Origin: Cladorhizidae sp. MBARI D1340-BT2
Taxonomy: Eukaryota > Porifera > Demospongiae > Poecilosclerida > Cladorhizidae
Direction of reading: 5' to 3'
Assembly (NCBI GenBank): GCA_028752905.1
Contig: JAQNBH010000017.1
Coordinates: 33,245,908-33,309,907, forward strand
Length of the DNA: 64,000 bases
The notes under the pieces are model-generated. The model was not told the DNA's origin. It did no database searches and saw nothing but the letters and a program-made list of their open reading frames with translations. Of the stretch, positions 31,440 through 44,000 are shown piece after piece (the stretch's first letter is position 1; the number at the start of each line of letters is the position of its first letter). Both the position numbers and the translations under genes were made by a program.

Positions 31440-32570
31440 ACCAAGTTATAAGGCTAGCACACACAGTCCCCATGGCAGGCCGCCTGGGATTTTAAAAAAT
31501 GGAGCAGAGGATTCTCAGACATTTATACTGGCCCAGCATGCACAAGGATGTCAAGAGTGCATGTGACAACTGTCCAGAGTGCCAAAAGGCAGCTCATCGA
31601 CCCACCATGTTGCTCCATTACAGCTTATGTCGATGATGACACAACCAATGGGTTGGGTAGCAATTGGACCTTTTGCACACACCAGGTCAGGGAACAAATA
31701 CCTTCTTACATTCATGGATTTTGGTAGTTGGTACCGTGATGCTGTAGCACTCTGGAAGGTCGACACAGAGTCAGTTGCAGCAGCACTCATGGAGATTTTC
31801 TCTAGACTGGGTGTGCCAGCAGAACTCTTGACTGACCAGGGAAGCAATTTCTGGCCAGATCCACGCAAACCTTTTACCACAAGATGGGCATTTACCACTA
31901 ACAGACTAGTCCATACCATCCTCAAACTAATGGCATGCTTGAACATTTTCATGCCACACTGAAGCAAATGGTGAAGAAAGTGGGAAAACACAACCAAGAG
32001 TGGGACACCCTCTTAACTGCCATACTTTTTGCCTACAGAGAAGAACCAAATGACACGACACAGTTCTCCCTGTTTGAGCTCCTGTTTGGACACCATGTCA
32101 GAGGCCCCTACAAACCTTAAAGGAAACATGGACAGAGTGCAACATCCAGGACACACTACTGCCATGAAGTGGATAAACAACATCAGAGATCAACTAGGTC
32201 ATTTGCAACAACTGGCTGTAGGAAACCAGAAAGCTTCACAAGCTAGGTCTAAACAGATATGACCAACGGACAAGAGACCGGTAATTCCAAGACGGTGACG
32301 AAGTATTGGTACTTATGCCTATGGCATCAGGGAACTCACCTCCCAATGGCAAGGCCCCTACACTATTGTTAGCAGGGTGTGTGTCACCAGTTACTTATAC
32401 AGTTGATAAGCCAGATCATAGAAAGAGGAAAAGAACCATACACATAATAATGTTGAAGAAATGGCATCCTCCCATTGGTGTGGAAGTAAACACTATAAGA
32501 GGAACAAACCCACAGACTTCTCACAACCAACCCAGAAGAAGCTGTAACCCTCATTACTGGAGAACATCTC
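31440..32570 (+). pseudogene. integrase region of the LTR element
   Basis: The zinc-binding part reads RLAHTVPMAGRLGF, a stop, then LRHLYWPSMHKDVK and CDNCPEC. The second His of the HHCC set is Arg here (AGRLG where AGHLG is usual). The catalytic core has Asp in TFMDFG, Asp in LLTDQGSNF and, after a frameshift near 31875, Glu in NGMLEHFHATLK, so all three D,D-E residues are still recognisable. The tail (GDEVLVLMP ... VSPVTYTVDKPDHRKRKRTI) corresponds to the GPY/F module that binds DNA or chromatin in gypsy integrases. Stops follow GPYKP (32118) and elsewhere. Confidence 0.75.
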
Positions 32571-32579
32571 ACTGTTGAC

Positions 32580-33300
32580 CAGATGGATATGTTAACAGAC
32601 ATCCCTGGAGACCAGAGTTACATCTCACCACATCAACACTGGCTCAGCCATACCCTTTCGCATACCCCCATACAGCAGTGGCTGTTGACTCTTCTCCAAC
32701 AGAACATTGAGCCATCCAGAAGCCCATGGGCATCACCCATTGTGACAGTGGCAAAGAAAGATGGGTCACTCAGTCTCTGCATAGATTATAGACGACTCAA
32801 TAGCATCACAGTGGCTGATCGGTACTTGATGCCCAGAGTGAAGACTTAATTGGCAAGTTGGGACAAGCATCACACATCACCAGTAAAGGATACTATCAGG
32901 TGCCTGTTGCTGAAGAGGACAGGGACAAAACAGCCTTTGTCTCCCCCCTTGGCAAATACTACTTTCGAATGATGCCTTTTGGTTTGAAAGGCTCCCCGAC
33001 AAGCTTCCAATGCCTCATGGATAGCGTGTTGGATGGCCTCCATCACCACTCTGCTGCCTACTTAGATGATATAGCAGTGTTCAGTGCTTCATGGGAAGAA
33101 CACCTGCACCACTTGCAGTCAGTATCGACAGACTGGGACAGGGAGGTCTGACATTGAAACAGAAGAAATGCCAATTTGCAATGTCCACCTGCACTTTCCT
33201 GGGCCACACTATCTGCCTTGGCCAAATGGCACCGGTGCAAGCAACCAAAGATGAAACATGACGTCAAATAATTTCTTGGTCTGGCTGGTTATTACCGGCA
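32580..33300 (+). pseudogene. reverse transcriptase region of the LTR element
   Basis: It begins with a gypsy-type lead-in (HHINTGSAIPFRIPPY), then SPWASPIVTVAKKDGSLSLC, IDYRRLNSITVADRYLMPRV, a frameshift near 32847, and DRDKTAFVSPLGKYYFRMMP followed by FGLKGSPTSFQ. The catalytic block is intact as AAYLDDIAVFS. It continues to the tether region (CTFLGHTICLGQM, FLGLAGYYRHFIPHFS) with further frame changes. This converts element RNA to DNA in family members; this copy cannot be expressed intact. Confidence 0.75.
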
Positions 33301-33419
33301 CTTTATTCCTCACTTCAGTTCGGCAGCAGCAGTCTCATATTTGACCAGAAATATTGTACCAGCCCATGTGAGATAGACTGAAGAGACTGTGGGAAATCAT
33401 TCACAACATTGAAACAAGC

Positions 33420-33953
33420 ATTGAGCAGCCAACCCATGCTTACCTTACAAGACTACCATCAACAGTTTGTATTACGAACAGATGCTTCCGACAGAGGAGT
33501 AGGCGCTGTTCTAAGCCAACAGGATGTATGAAAAGCTCATTACCTACTACTCATCCAAGGTATTACCATGTGAATCACGATACTCAACTGTGGAAAAGGA
33601 ATGCCTTGCAATTATAAAAGCTCTTTGACAATTCCAAGTATATCTGATGGGCAGACCATTTGACATTCACCACCACATGTCTTCAGCTATTTAGCCAGTA
33701 TTAAGACGTCCAACAGTCGTCTCATGCGATGGGCATTGGAAATGCAACCCTATGACTTCACTGTACAGTACAGAGCTGGTGGAGACAATAATAACGCAGA
33801 TGGACTCTCCCGACAAGCATGGACGTCTAACCCGGATGGAACACTTCCATTTGCTACCCAAACTTCCAGATGGACCCGCAGACCCTCACCTGAGACTGTG
33901 TATCATCCAAGGTTGGAGCTCAATGACTTCAACCACACAGAAGGGAGAGTGGA
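33420..33953 (+). pseudogene. RNase H region of the LTR element
   Basis: PMLTLQDYHQQFVLRTDASD and GVGAVLSQQ carry the first RNase H Asp. STVEKECLAI-like sequence follows near 33588 and FDIHHHMSSAI-like near 33660, then RWALEMQPYDFTVQYRAG and NNNADGLSRQAW, the conserved His/Asp end of gypsy RNase H. Stops at about 33530 and 33692 interrupt it. Confidence 0.7.
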
Positions 33954-33954
33954 G
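33940..33954 (+). promoter_or_regulatory. polypurine tract
   Basis: GAAGGGAGAGTGGAG, purine apart from one T, directly abuts the TG start of the LTR. It is the expected primer site for plus-strand DNA synthesis and defines the 3' side of the element. Confidence 0.7.
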
Positions 33955-34263
33955 TGTTAGGCCCCTCAGCCATGGCAGGCCTAACAACTAGCTAGCCCAG
34001 CTAGCCGAAGTACCAGCAGATGAGAATCGCAACACCTCAAGGTGAGGTGAACATTACCAAATGCTCATGTGACAAACCAGAATCTGAACACACACACACA
34101 CACACGTATCCTAGTATTCTGATTTGTTGTATCCAGAATGATACTTGCTATTTTGTCGTTATTTAAAATCTCTACAAGTTTGCCTATTTAAAGGGGACTT
34201 GTCAGAGGTTCAAAAGGTTCTTGATATGAGTTTTTGTGACTTGTACTCACTCCAATCCTAACA
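33955..34263 (+). repeat. 3' LTR, 309 bp
   Basis: It starts TGTTAGG and ends CCTAACA, a perfect 7-bp inverted pair with the standard TG...CA termini. It contains a CA microsatellite (about 34087-34105) and a TATTTAAAG promoter-like motif near 34184. No second copy (5' LTR) exists upstream in the window. Confidence 0.8.
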
Positions 34264-36485
34264 ATCATTCAAACATATTTACTCAGAGAAGTCTGGCTAG
34301 AGGGACTAGACTAAGTAAACCATTGCTTGAAGCTAGGGACTGGGTAGATAGGTTAGAGGTTGTCCCATTGAGATTGGGAACACCTAACACTGCTATGGTG
34401 GGAAGTGTGAAACATTTTTGATAGAGTCCACACTGTTCTGTGTCAGCCTTTAGGGAATCTTGAACAATAAGTTTGAGTGTGTGACGTAAAACATGGTAAT
34501 CCATTTACTTTGGTGGCTGTAGTAAGTAGTCACACTGACAACTTGCTATAATATCCCATTGATCTGTATCATTCATCAGTTCAGAAGTAAAGTTACATTA
34601 ACTTGAACAGTGTCAAGGACAACAGAGTGGACTTCCACTTGCTCGGGGTTGGGGGGGGGGGGGGGGGGGGGGGGAGGAATGATATGTATCTATAATTTAA
34701 CCTGGTTCTGAAAGTCTACATAAGACTGTATATCCGGGAGTTAAACTCTACCTTGACAGTCTCATACCTCTCTGGAATGAGATATCTCGTGCTCAAATGA
34801 CGGCATGGTGGTTGATACCCTTAATCAATAATTTTCAGAAATTCCCCGTCATCAACTGTCAATGCTGTTTGTAAATTTAGCGCAGCGCATTCTTACTGGA
34901 TCCTCATCAACCACCTTGCGATTTACCTAATCTTTTCCATACGTAATTCACTCACTCAATTGCTACATTCAGGACCAGCTTCTTTTGCATCGATAGGATC
35001 TGCTGTTGCTTGCTCTCTGTTCACATTATCATTCTGTCCCCCATGTTATACTTGAGATGCTTGAGCACATTACATGTGTTGCAAGAAGACTTGAAAGTGT
35101 ACTCCCAAAGGATGCTATTTAAACCAATCTTTACTCTCCACTCCTTCTTCCTCACCTAAGGAATGGGTGTGAAATTACAAGGGCTACAGTGGAGCCCTCC
35201 TACCTATTTAAGGAGAGCTGTTGTTAGGGGCACTGGAATAGTAGTAACAGACGCTTGAGTTCACACAACAGGATTCTAACACTATCATATCGGATAGTCA
35301 AACGGACATGAAGGTGTCCTTAGTGGTGGGGGTTCCCCACTGTTATATCAAGTCAGCCTATCACCTCAATGCAACGGAGCATGCATAGCTGACATACACT
35401 CCCCCACTTATACGCAGTGCAGGACCCACCATATGACACCGTAGGCCAACTCGCAGTGCCAGAAGCACATAGCATGCAGCCTGGTCATAGGTTACTTGTC
35501 CCACTGCTGAACTGAGGCATGGCAAGACCACTGCAGTGGTCCCATTGTTGAACTGGTATCTTGCTAAGACACCAGCAGTGGGCCAATGGAGATGTCAGGT
35601 AGACACTGCTGACGAGACAGGAGAGATAAGCATCTCAGGCAATTTGTGAGACAAAACTTGGCACTGATGAGATGGCCCCTACAATGAAGGGTGTGTAGAC
35701 ACCCCCACAGACGTGAACTCCACAGCCATGAGTCATTAATGTCAGAGCGCTTTGGTCAGGGTTCATTAGTTGGTGGCTTACTCGTAGTTGCTGTTAAAGC
35801 GCCATGTTCTGATGGTGGCATATTGAGGGCCCCAATGTTGTAGGATGTGGTCAGCATCCACAGGTCTATGGCGGGAGGGAGGGGAGGGGTGTGGGGGTGT
35901 GACCCTTGTAAATTACCAACCCTTTCTCTATCTAGCTACGAGTTACAGAGAATAGCAATGATTATAATCCTACACTAAGGTTAAATACATCTTGGATCTG
36001 AGGCCGAGCTGTCTCCTTCAATATAATAGCATTTCTCTTTCGCCTTCTATTTCTACTATATACTAGTGGCGCACCAGCCAGTCACATGTTCCATATCGTG
36101 TGAGTATATTGCAAGTAGAAATTGGCTCTGTATTAATATCGCTATCTGAACCAGCCATATGTGATAAATTTGCTAAGTTATAAAGGTTCGACAATTTTGG
36201 CTGTTTTGGGATGATTTAACAATGTTTTTATACATTAGCTCTCTTTCAATTGTAATGCATTTGGATACTCCATTCTCAAGTTATGCAGGATTTTATCCAT
36301 GATCTTTCTTACCTTCAATTTATGTTGAGGAAGACTAGTCAGTTTCAGGGTGGTCAAGTAAGTCCGCCTATACAATTACTTTTGAGCTCTTAGCCTATTG
36401 CAAGCAGATTCTTGGCATTTTAGTCGAGCATAAATTCACGAAAATATTTTTCCTGCTGCACTTAGTTGTTCAGTTTTAGTTCCCA
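34264..36485. other. intergenic, no gene seen
   Basis: No supported coding sequence. A 24-base G run lies at 34651-34674, and a G-rich stretch (GGGAGGGAGGGGAGGGG) near 35874. The segment 35350-35870 is more GC-rich than its surroundings and may be an old retroelement LTR or leader, but I cannot prove it. Confidence 0.4.
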
Positions 36486-36503
36486 TGTTGTTTAAGTTTT
36501 GGT

Positions 36504-36890
36504 ATGTATCCCAGCAGGCAACAAAAAAGAGGATGCCCAAAGTCTTTTGTAGGAAACAGAGTAGCCCTACTTCAACCTCTTTTACTCTTCCAGACCACAC
36601 ACTCCCCACTTTTCGCTTTAGCTGGAGAAGCTTCCTTTCAGCCAGGGTCATCATCAGTCCAACTGCCAGGTGCAGCACAGGACTGTTCCAGGGACTACAA
36701 TATCATCCAGATGCATCACCTGCTCAAAGAAGTTGCAACCTTCTCTTGCTGCGGCTCTCCTCTCACTGTAAATGAGAACAGGTCCAAGAGGAGGAGGTTT
36801 GTGTCAAAGTTGGCTATCTGCTGCACTGTGTGTGGAAAGTCACCTTGTATCACTACCCCTACTCTGATGGTGATCTTGAAATATGAGCAC
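36504..36890 (+). pseudogene. Mutator-like domain protein, N-terminal fragment
   Basis: A 150-codon ORF runs over this stretch. RQQKRGCPKSFVGN resembles the basic KKRGRPKSFKGN start of a multi-copy family. A Ser/Gln/Pro-rich linker (GEASFQPGSSSVQLPGAAQD) follows, then a Cys-rich block YNIIQMHHLLKEVATFSCCG / SPLTVNE / RRRFVSKLAICCTVCGKSPC. That block precedes the Mutator-like domain in proteins I know from sponges and cnidarians. The domain proper does not follow, so this is a truncated copy or a single exon. An acceptor-like CCCAGCAG lies at its start. Confidence 0.45.
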
Positions 36891-37329
36891 GAAAAAATCA
36901 GTGGGGGATTGGGTTTGTGGGGGATCAAGTCATCAAGTCACTCTTGTGGTAGGTAGTCTTGTGTAATGAGCCGTGCTACCAGCTTAGCATGCAGTAAAAG
37001 GAAGTCTGGTAAAAGACTGGGTGAGTAGAATCCCTCTCGCATTTTAGAGTTATATCACTAAATAGAAGTGAAAGGCTCTAGCTTGATCACATTCCAATAT
37101 CTTGGGCTGGACAGTTAAAACGGTACAATTCAGCGAATAATGTGCATGTGGTCAGGAAGTATGTACCTTTTAAAATATATATATGGAGGGGAAAAGCTCT
37201 TGATTCCAGCCACTAATCAACTGATAAGATGGTAAACTGAGGTTTGGTCAGTCTTACAATAGCCTGGACGAAGAGTTACCTACGTAGCTTACAAGAAACA
37301 ACATGCACCATGGTGGTGGGTGGTGAGTC

Positions 37330-37660
37330 CTTACAAGATGTACCTGTCGACAGGACTCAGAATTGGGTCCATTACTTCGTTTAATCTAATAGATAATATA
37401 ACAAGCATCATTTTATTGGGATGGAAGCACGGTAAACCTGTCATCTTCTTAAGCATGGATAACAACCTTATCAATTTCTGAGCCTGCTGTAACAACCTTG
37501 CTTTTAACCCTACCAAATAAAATGATTTCAAGGAAAAAGAAATCATTACAGCCTTCCAAACTTGTCCTGAATGTACAACTCTGGACCGAACAAATGTTTC
37601 AAATAACTGGCATGCCTCTCTCTTCAGATATATTCTGGATTGCACATATTTGTGCTAAAA
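37330..37660 (-). pseudogene. possible LINE reverse-transcriptase C-terminal remnant
   Basis: A 104-codon minus-strand ORF: KREACQLFETFVRSRVVHSG, then LLQQAQKLIRLLSMLKKMTG and ILSIRLNEVMDPILSP. It resembles the stretch after the polymerase domain in CR1/L2-type LINEs (fingers of 'FYxSLVxSVLxY ... KLIRKAGSVxG ... ILxNPxHPL'). The similarity is loose. Confidence 0.3.
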
Positions 37661-37829
37661 CTATTAAATAATTAGCTAGTGTTTCTATAATCGTGTAGAC
37701 ACCACCAGCATGTTGGAGATTATAATGCTTATGGTGTGCCCAAATCTAGAACACCCAGCCAGTAGAGAAAGTCAAGAAGTTTTCTTTAAAAATGTTACAA
37801 AACAGTGGGCCTGCAATTATAACAGGAAG

Positions 37830-38102
37830 CCTACCTCTTAAGAATCACAGAACGTCTCTTAAAATATGTATGGTATTCAAAATCTTGAAAGGCCAACTGC
37901 TATTTCTGCAAGATATATAAGCTATGAAACTGAACAGGCAGGGCCACCCACCATTGATACCTATGTTGAGACAACTATATGCTAGAACAAAGGCATTCAA
38001 ATTGTCTTTTGTGCCTGGCTCTATTACCTATGGAACAGTTTACCTCAAAAACTACAGAAACCCATTCATTGCTTTCAAACATTATACATGTGATAATTAG
38101 GA
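37830..38102 (+). pseudogene. LINE 3'-terminal remnant
   Basis: Plus-strand frames give KAFKLSFVPGSIT and, one base shifted, LWNSLPQKLQKPIHCFQTLY before a stop near 38096. The 'F(K)YSFxPRTIxxWNxLP' signature is typical of the extreme C-terminus of CR1/jockey-type LINE ORF2. Confidence 0.45.
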
Positions 38103-40952
38103 CATTTTAGTATCAGCTATATAACTATGTTGCTATTGTGTATCCTCCAATGTTTGTTCATGAATTTTTATAAATCACAGAGCTGCTAAAGTGGGGGCTT
38201 TAAAGGTACCCTCCTTCCCCCATTCTCCCCTACTCCACCGCCACTGCAAAAGTATTTTAACAACCTTCTTTGAATAGGTTGTAATATAATATAATCACAA
38301 TCAGTAAAAATGTAAAGATGTTGATAAAGGATTAGGAGGATGTAAAATACTTGCGATCATGTATGCCATGAATACACGTGTGTGCTTCTGCACTACGTAT
38401 GGCAAAGAATAACATCCACTATGGTTCTTAGTTCTCGAGTTATCCTGAGAAACTGCTACAAATCTCTTGAAGGAGGCCATTTGAGATGACAACAACAGCA
38501 ACAACAGCAACAACAAATTGAAACAAGAATTTACAAACTCAACAAACTCAGTTAACATAACAATGACCCAATAATCAACTTGAAATTTACTCTCTCGACA
38601 TTTCTACTAGATGCTCTGGACTTCACTGGGAATTATCATTTACAAGTGTAGAAGAAAAACATGTAGTAGCTATAATAGCTAACAGATATGTGTGGCCTAC
38701 ATTTGTAAATTCTTGTTTACTTTCTTTCTTGACAAGTAAATCCAGTTTGTCTTTAGATTGACTAGATTGACCATTTTAACAATTTATACTATAATTATAT
38801 ATATAATATACCTGCCATACCTTCTTTTCTCTCCCCCCCCCCCACCCCCACCTTTATATCTTTGCCAGAACACTTAGTATATGGAAGACGAAGTATTTCC
38901 ACCCAAGTACATGCACTCATGCTTATAAATGTCATGTGACAATAGATAATTATTGCACAATTGTATGAATTGAGCTTCAGGCTGTGCTACCATGATAGTT
39001 TCAATGTTGAAGTTGTCTGTTCTAGCGTGAACATCTAGAAATAATTAGGCTAAATACTTTTGACAAAGCAGTTTATAAAATAAATCCAGACTTGGTTTGA
39101 TTTTCATGAGATAAACAACAACAATGTGGAATAAATGTTGACGGTTAAAATATTTGACAATGAAAACATTTCAATTAAAATTGTGGTCATATCAATGGTA
39201 TGTTCTATATTTTATTTGGTGTTTATTGGATTTTACAACAAATGTGTCAAATCTAATTCTCAGTGAACATTTCCCACTATTATATAGTATTTTACAGCAC
39301 CAGTTCAACTATTGAGATAATAAAGGATTCTAAAACCTTCATGTTTTGCAAGAGCATCTTTTTCCTTCAGAAATCCAACCTTCTTTGAAATTTTGAAACA
39401 CATAGTCAAGAGAGCTGCCATGCCATATAATAAGAAGCAGCTGATGTGTATGAGAAATGTTCCCATCACTCAATGTTGTTAACCTACTCAGTAATACAGA
39501 CATTTGCCATTGATGACTGCTCTGTGCCCCTTTGCCACTGGTCTTGGGCAGGCCCTCCTATTTATCAGCTGAGTACATCCAAACTGTGAAGCCATTAATA
39601 CGATCAGTACAATACCTCATGGGTAGAAGGTAACGTGAATTTAAGTTAGGTAAGTTGAAGGAGTAACCAGCACAGAGAAGGTACAGAGCCTTTTGTTGTT
39701 TATCTCTTTCCTGCTCTTTCTCCAGTCATTGTTGTTGCAACTCCCCCATCATAATATGTTCTTGCAAATTGCACCGAGATAATCCTCCTCCGTCATAATC
39801 CTGTCCTTGCAATCTGCGCCGAGATAAAGCTCCTCCGACACGCACCGAGATATAACTCCTCTGTCATACTTCTATCCTTGCAATCTGCACCAAGATTAAA
39901 GCTATAGCTAGGAGAAAGAATCCTATTTGTGAATGATGTGCATTCTCACAATGAGTTGCCGCAGAGCCACTAGGTGCACGATGAACAGGGGTAACCAGGG
40001 TAGACAATAGGGTTGGAGGAACAAAAAAGGCTACAAGGTAGTCTGTATAATTGTCATGTCATGCCACAGAAGTCTTATAGTGAGACATTTTATAGTTTCC
40101 TTCTTGCATTCATGACTCTAACAATAACAAAAGAAACGGCTCTTGATAGTCCGGCAGCATGTAATTCTAAAAGGGGGTGGGAGGGGAGGATTGCAACCAC
40201 TCGGTCCAAGATTCACCCCGATGTTCGAGTAATGTTTTAGAATCATCCTTCAAGTCAATCGTAAGGTTGGCAAGGAGGAATCATACAGGAAAACTGGTAG
40301 CATCGAGTTCACCTTCATGGGTTACACATCACCAAAGGTCAAAGTTCAGCACCCAAGGGCATTCTACATACAAATATAGTTTTACAGAGGAGATGTATAT
40401 AAACTTGTGTTTACCAACTTCAGTTTCTCCACCACATCTCTTCCATCCAACTCCATTCACAGTATTTGTCTGGTCAGATGCTCTGGTGGTCTACTATGGT
40501 ACTGCATAATGAGAGATCAACTAGAGTTGTTATGTCTCTGTTCCTCTTCTATAGTTGCTCAGCACTCTTCCTAAGTCTTGCAGAGCTCTGGACCTGCTTG
40601 TAACCAAGAGACATTTCATCCCACAACCTTCACCATCCATCTTTCCCCACAGTTGCATGAAGTGGTGCTTCCATACTTCCTTACATGCTTTCCTTCCTTC
40701 ATTTTCTTAGCCTTGCTACCTCAGGACCTACCAAGTTCATAGCTGTGAAGATGTCCGCAATCTGTCCTGCAATTCTTGGCACTCCTTCATCTAGTTACAC
40801 AACCCTCCACATCATACCATGGACCTCAGCTCTTTCGACCCTGCTTCGCGCTCGCGCGGTTGTTTTGAGTGTGTTAGATCAACCGCAGAGCTGACTTCCG
40901 TTCACATCGTGTTGTTATTCTCATGCAATAAATAGCTCCCCCCCCTGGCAGC
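38103..40952. other. intergenic, hairpin-family half and small repeat
   Basis: 38568-38640 is one arm of the hairpin family (AATCAACTTGAAATTTACTC ... CTAGATGCTCTGGAC). 39757-39902 holds about three degenerate copies of a unit containing CTTGCAATCTGC(A/G)CCGAGATA. A C-rich run lies at 38835-38850. No gene is convincing. Confidence 0.4.
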
Positions 40953-40960
40953 TATAAAAT
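40953..40960 (+). promoter_or_regulatory. TATA box of the Rab effector gene
   Basis: TATAAAAT lies 66 bp before the start codon at 41019, in a stretch with several CpGs (GTCGTCGGGCGAAG just downstream). A short leader of about 35 nt would follow. Confidence 0.45.
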
Positions 40961-41018
40961 TAGAGGAAGTCGTCGGGCGAAGTTCGGTAGTGCTTGTCTG
41001 ATCGCGAATCCTGCTGCA

Positions 41019-44000
41019 ATGGACATGTCGGCGGGGCCTCAAGACTTGGAGCTGCTGGACTTGAGCTTCCTGACACGTGAGGAGAAAGAGAAGCTCGAGG
41101 GTGTGCTCAAGGCAGACGAAGAATTGAGGCTCAAAGACAGGATTAGATTGGGGTGAGTTGGTAATAGGCGAAGAAGGACACTCTTGTTCTTTGAAACGCA
41201 TGCTACTTCTATGGTGTGGAAAATAACTGTTCATGTTCACAAGAGATTAGTGCAGCCACAGCATGAACTAGAAGGTGGCTTTGATGTGTGATTGACCTAG
41301 ACTCCTAGAGTGATTGCATATATTTTTGTAATAGTATATATGTATATAATTTTATAAGCATACTGGACTAGCTGTGTAAGAGCAACAGTGCATGGTAGAG
41401 TCCAGTGCAGGGGCAGATAAAAGGATTTTGAAGGGCAGAAAGGGCAAGTATGCCAGATCACAGCTCTGTGGTAGGCACTAGTGAGTTCATACAGACTGCA
41501 TGTATGATAGTAATGAGTATGTAGCAGCCAATGAAGGGTTGAAATGCATGGGAGAGCCTCCTCCTCAAAAGGGGGGAGGGAGGGGGGTTCTTGAGACCCC
41601 AAAGACCCCCTACACCCTGTATCTGCCCCTGCATTGAATGACATAATGAACTTTGTTTTTCTACATGTCAAATCATAAGCCAGAGTTGACCGAGGCTAAC
41701 CTTCCTGTAATGTACTCCAGCTATACACGCTATGAGGTGCATATTTTGTAAGACGCCAAGGTATTGTTTCAACCCTCATATATTTGCATGGTGCCCTGGT
41801 GGTGTTCCAAGGCAGGTCCAAATGTGAGAAACATAGCTAAGTAAGTATTCTGTAATCAGCACCTGTAAATTAATAGTGTTAAAAATACCAGGAAATAATA
41901 AGGAGACGGACAACATGGATTCGTGCGTAAACGTGTGAATTTTGGTCTGGTTAATTGTTGACAAAACTTGTTACTGCTCGGGGTGGTGCAGGGTAGAAAG
42001 CTTTTCTCACGTCAAATTAATTGGCGTATCAAGCTGCCTCTGGTTAGCAGCTTCATTGTTCACTCATTTTAAGTCATTAGTCCCCTTGTTTAGTCAGTAT
42101 AGTACTACCTACTAAAAAAATATAGTGGGATACATTTGATAGTAGCAAGTCAACAGGCTCAACATGAAGTTTGTAGTGAATAAATGTTATGGCTGACCTC
42201 AACATGGTCTCTAGTTAAAGCTGCTATGTAGGTGACATTGTGTTTGGTGATAGCCAGGTAAGTGGCAAGCTGGGCTTGCTGGGGCTGGAATACTCGACTC
42301 CCAGGTGTTGGTGAAGGTGTGCTGAAATTATCTTGATTTTGGCATACATAACCTCATGTTGATATTGAATATCTTCTTTAAAAAACTTTTTTTTTTGCTC
42401 CTTCACTGTGCTAGGAATTGCCATTACATTTCATTTTGCAAATATTGGTAACAAGCATTTTGTTGCTCGAGTTTTAGATGTACTGCAACCAACCACAGCT
42501 GTTCCCTTAATCCTTGGAGGACCACTGTTCCGTGGAACTAGGTGTCAATAAATACGTTATTTTATTCTCGTACAATTTTCAAGGAGAATGTTTGGACTAC
42601 TTGAAGCTGTGCTCCAAGTTTTTCATGCTCTGCTCCAAGGATGGCTTTGCTCCAAGGATGGATTGTTTCAGGCTTTGCTCCAAGGATGGCTTTGCTCCAA
42701 GGATGGATTGTCAGGCTTTGCTCCAAGGATGGCTCTCCAAGAATGGCTCTGCTTCAAGGATGGCTCTGCTCCAAGGATGGCTCTGCTCCAAGGATGGCTC
42801 TGCTCCAAGGATCCAAGGATGGCTCTGCTCCAAGGATGGCTCTGCTCCAAGGATGGCTCTTCTCCAAGGATGGTCTGCTCCAAGGATGGCTCTGCTCCAA
42901 GGATGGCTCTGCTCCAAGGATGGCTCTGCTCCAAGGATGGCTCTGCTCCAAGGATGGCTCTGCTAAGGATGGTCTGCTCCAAGGATGGCTCTGCTCCAAG
43001 GATGGCTCTGCTCCAAGGATGGCTCTGCTCCAAGGATGGCTCTGCTCCAAGGATGGCTCTGCTCCAAGGATGGCTCTGCTCCAAGGATGGCTCTGCTCCA
43101 AGGATGGCTTTGCTCCAAGGATGGCTCTGCTCCAAACATCATTGGTAGTTCAGTGGTTACAGAACACTGCTGAACTTTTTTGAATAATTAGCTTTATAGA
43201 ATTTTGGACAGGAGCACACACCTGTCGAGTTAACTTTTAGAATCTTGATTGAGTTTGCTTACTAGTTTACGTAATCTGATTGACTTGGCTTGCTGGCATG
43301 TGTGCTAACTGCTGGGTAGGTCTAGTGTGCGCACAGCTGTTGGCTAATCTTTAACTAGTAGCCAAAGCATCTTTTGTGGTAGCACTTGGTACAGCTTGAC
43401 TCTGTTAGCTCATTCTCTACCAGATGACGACATGCCTGCTATGGAAGTTTGGAGAGTATGTGGGACACCGCAGGCCTCTGTAAGACAACGTATTTCATTC
43501 AGGAAAGTGTTGAGCTATAGCTAGAAATTACTGAGTTTCAGCGAGTGGCCAGACTTCATGTTGAGCATTTTGAAAAGTCCGCCATTTTGAAATGCCGGTC
43601 AAGCCAGTGTAGGTAGAGTTCCACTGCACTCTTGACCAAATAGAAGCATGTGAGTCCAATTCCCTATTCCCTTTGCCTCCATGGGGGCATCCCCTCACCC
43701 CTCATCCCCCCCCCCCCAACCCTTCCCCTTCATAGTCAATATTTGGCATGCCAATGGACGGGCTTCTTTGCGCCAAACTTCTGAACTTCCTTCCTTACAT
43801 TAAAAAAATGTTTCCACGCTAGGGTCTCAGATGTCTACCCCGCGTAGCATCATTTTGATAATAACATAGTGTAATTAGCACTTGTGCTGTTAAACGTATC
43901 TAATCGGAGCCAGCCATCTTATTGGCTTGCATGTTCATATTACAGTAGCCCCACTCCCGACCAATACTTCTAGGTGGTGTGCATAGCTAACAATTACGTA

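Larger units (their letters stand above)
31200..34263 (+). mobile_element. Ty3/gypsy-type LTR retrotransposon, Gmr1-like order, 5' truncated and decayed
   Basis: Order along the plus strand is integrase zinc-binding region, integrase core, GPY/F-like module, reverse transcriptase, RNase H, polypurine tract, LTR. Canonical Ty3/gypsy elements place integrase last. Integrase before RT with gypsy-type sequences is the hallmark of Gmr1-like elements. The direct junction of RNase H to polypurine tract and LTR shows that RNase H really is the 3'-most domain. gag, protease and the 5' LTR are not seen. In-frame stops and frameshifts occur throughout, so the copy is inactive. The start of homology near 31200 is approximate. 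Confidence 0.8.

Noticed and set aside
34651..34674. 24-base G run as a regulatory G-quadruplex
   Set aside because: A homopolymer of this length is as likely a sequencing or slippage artefact; no gene is nearby.
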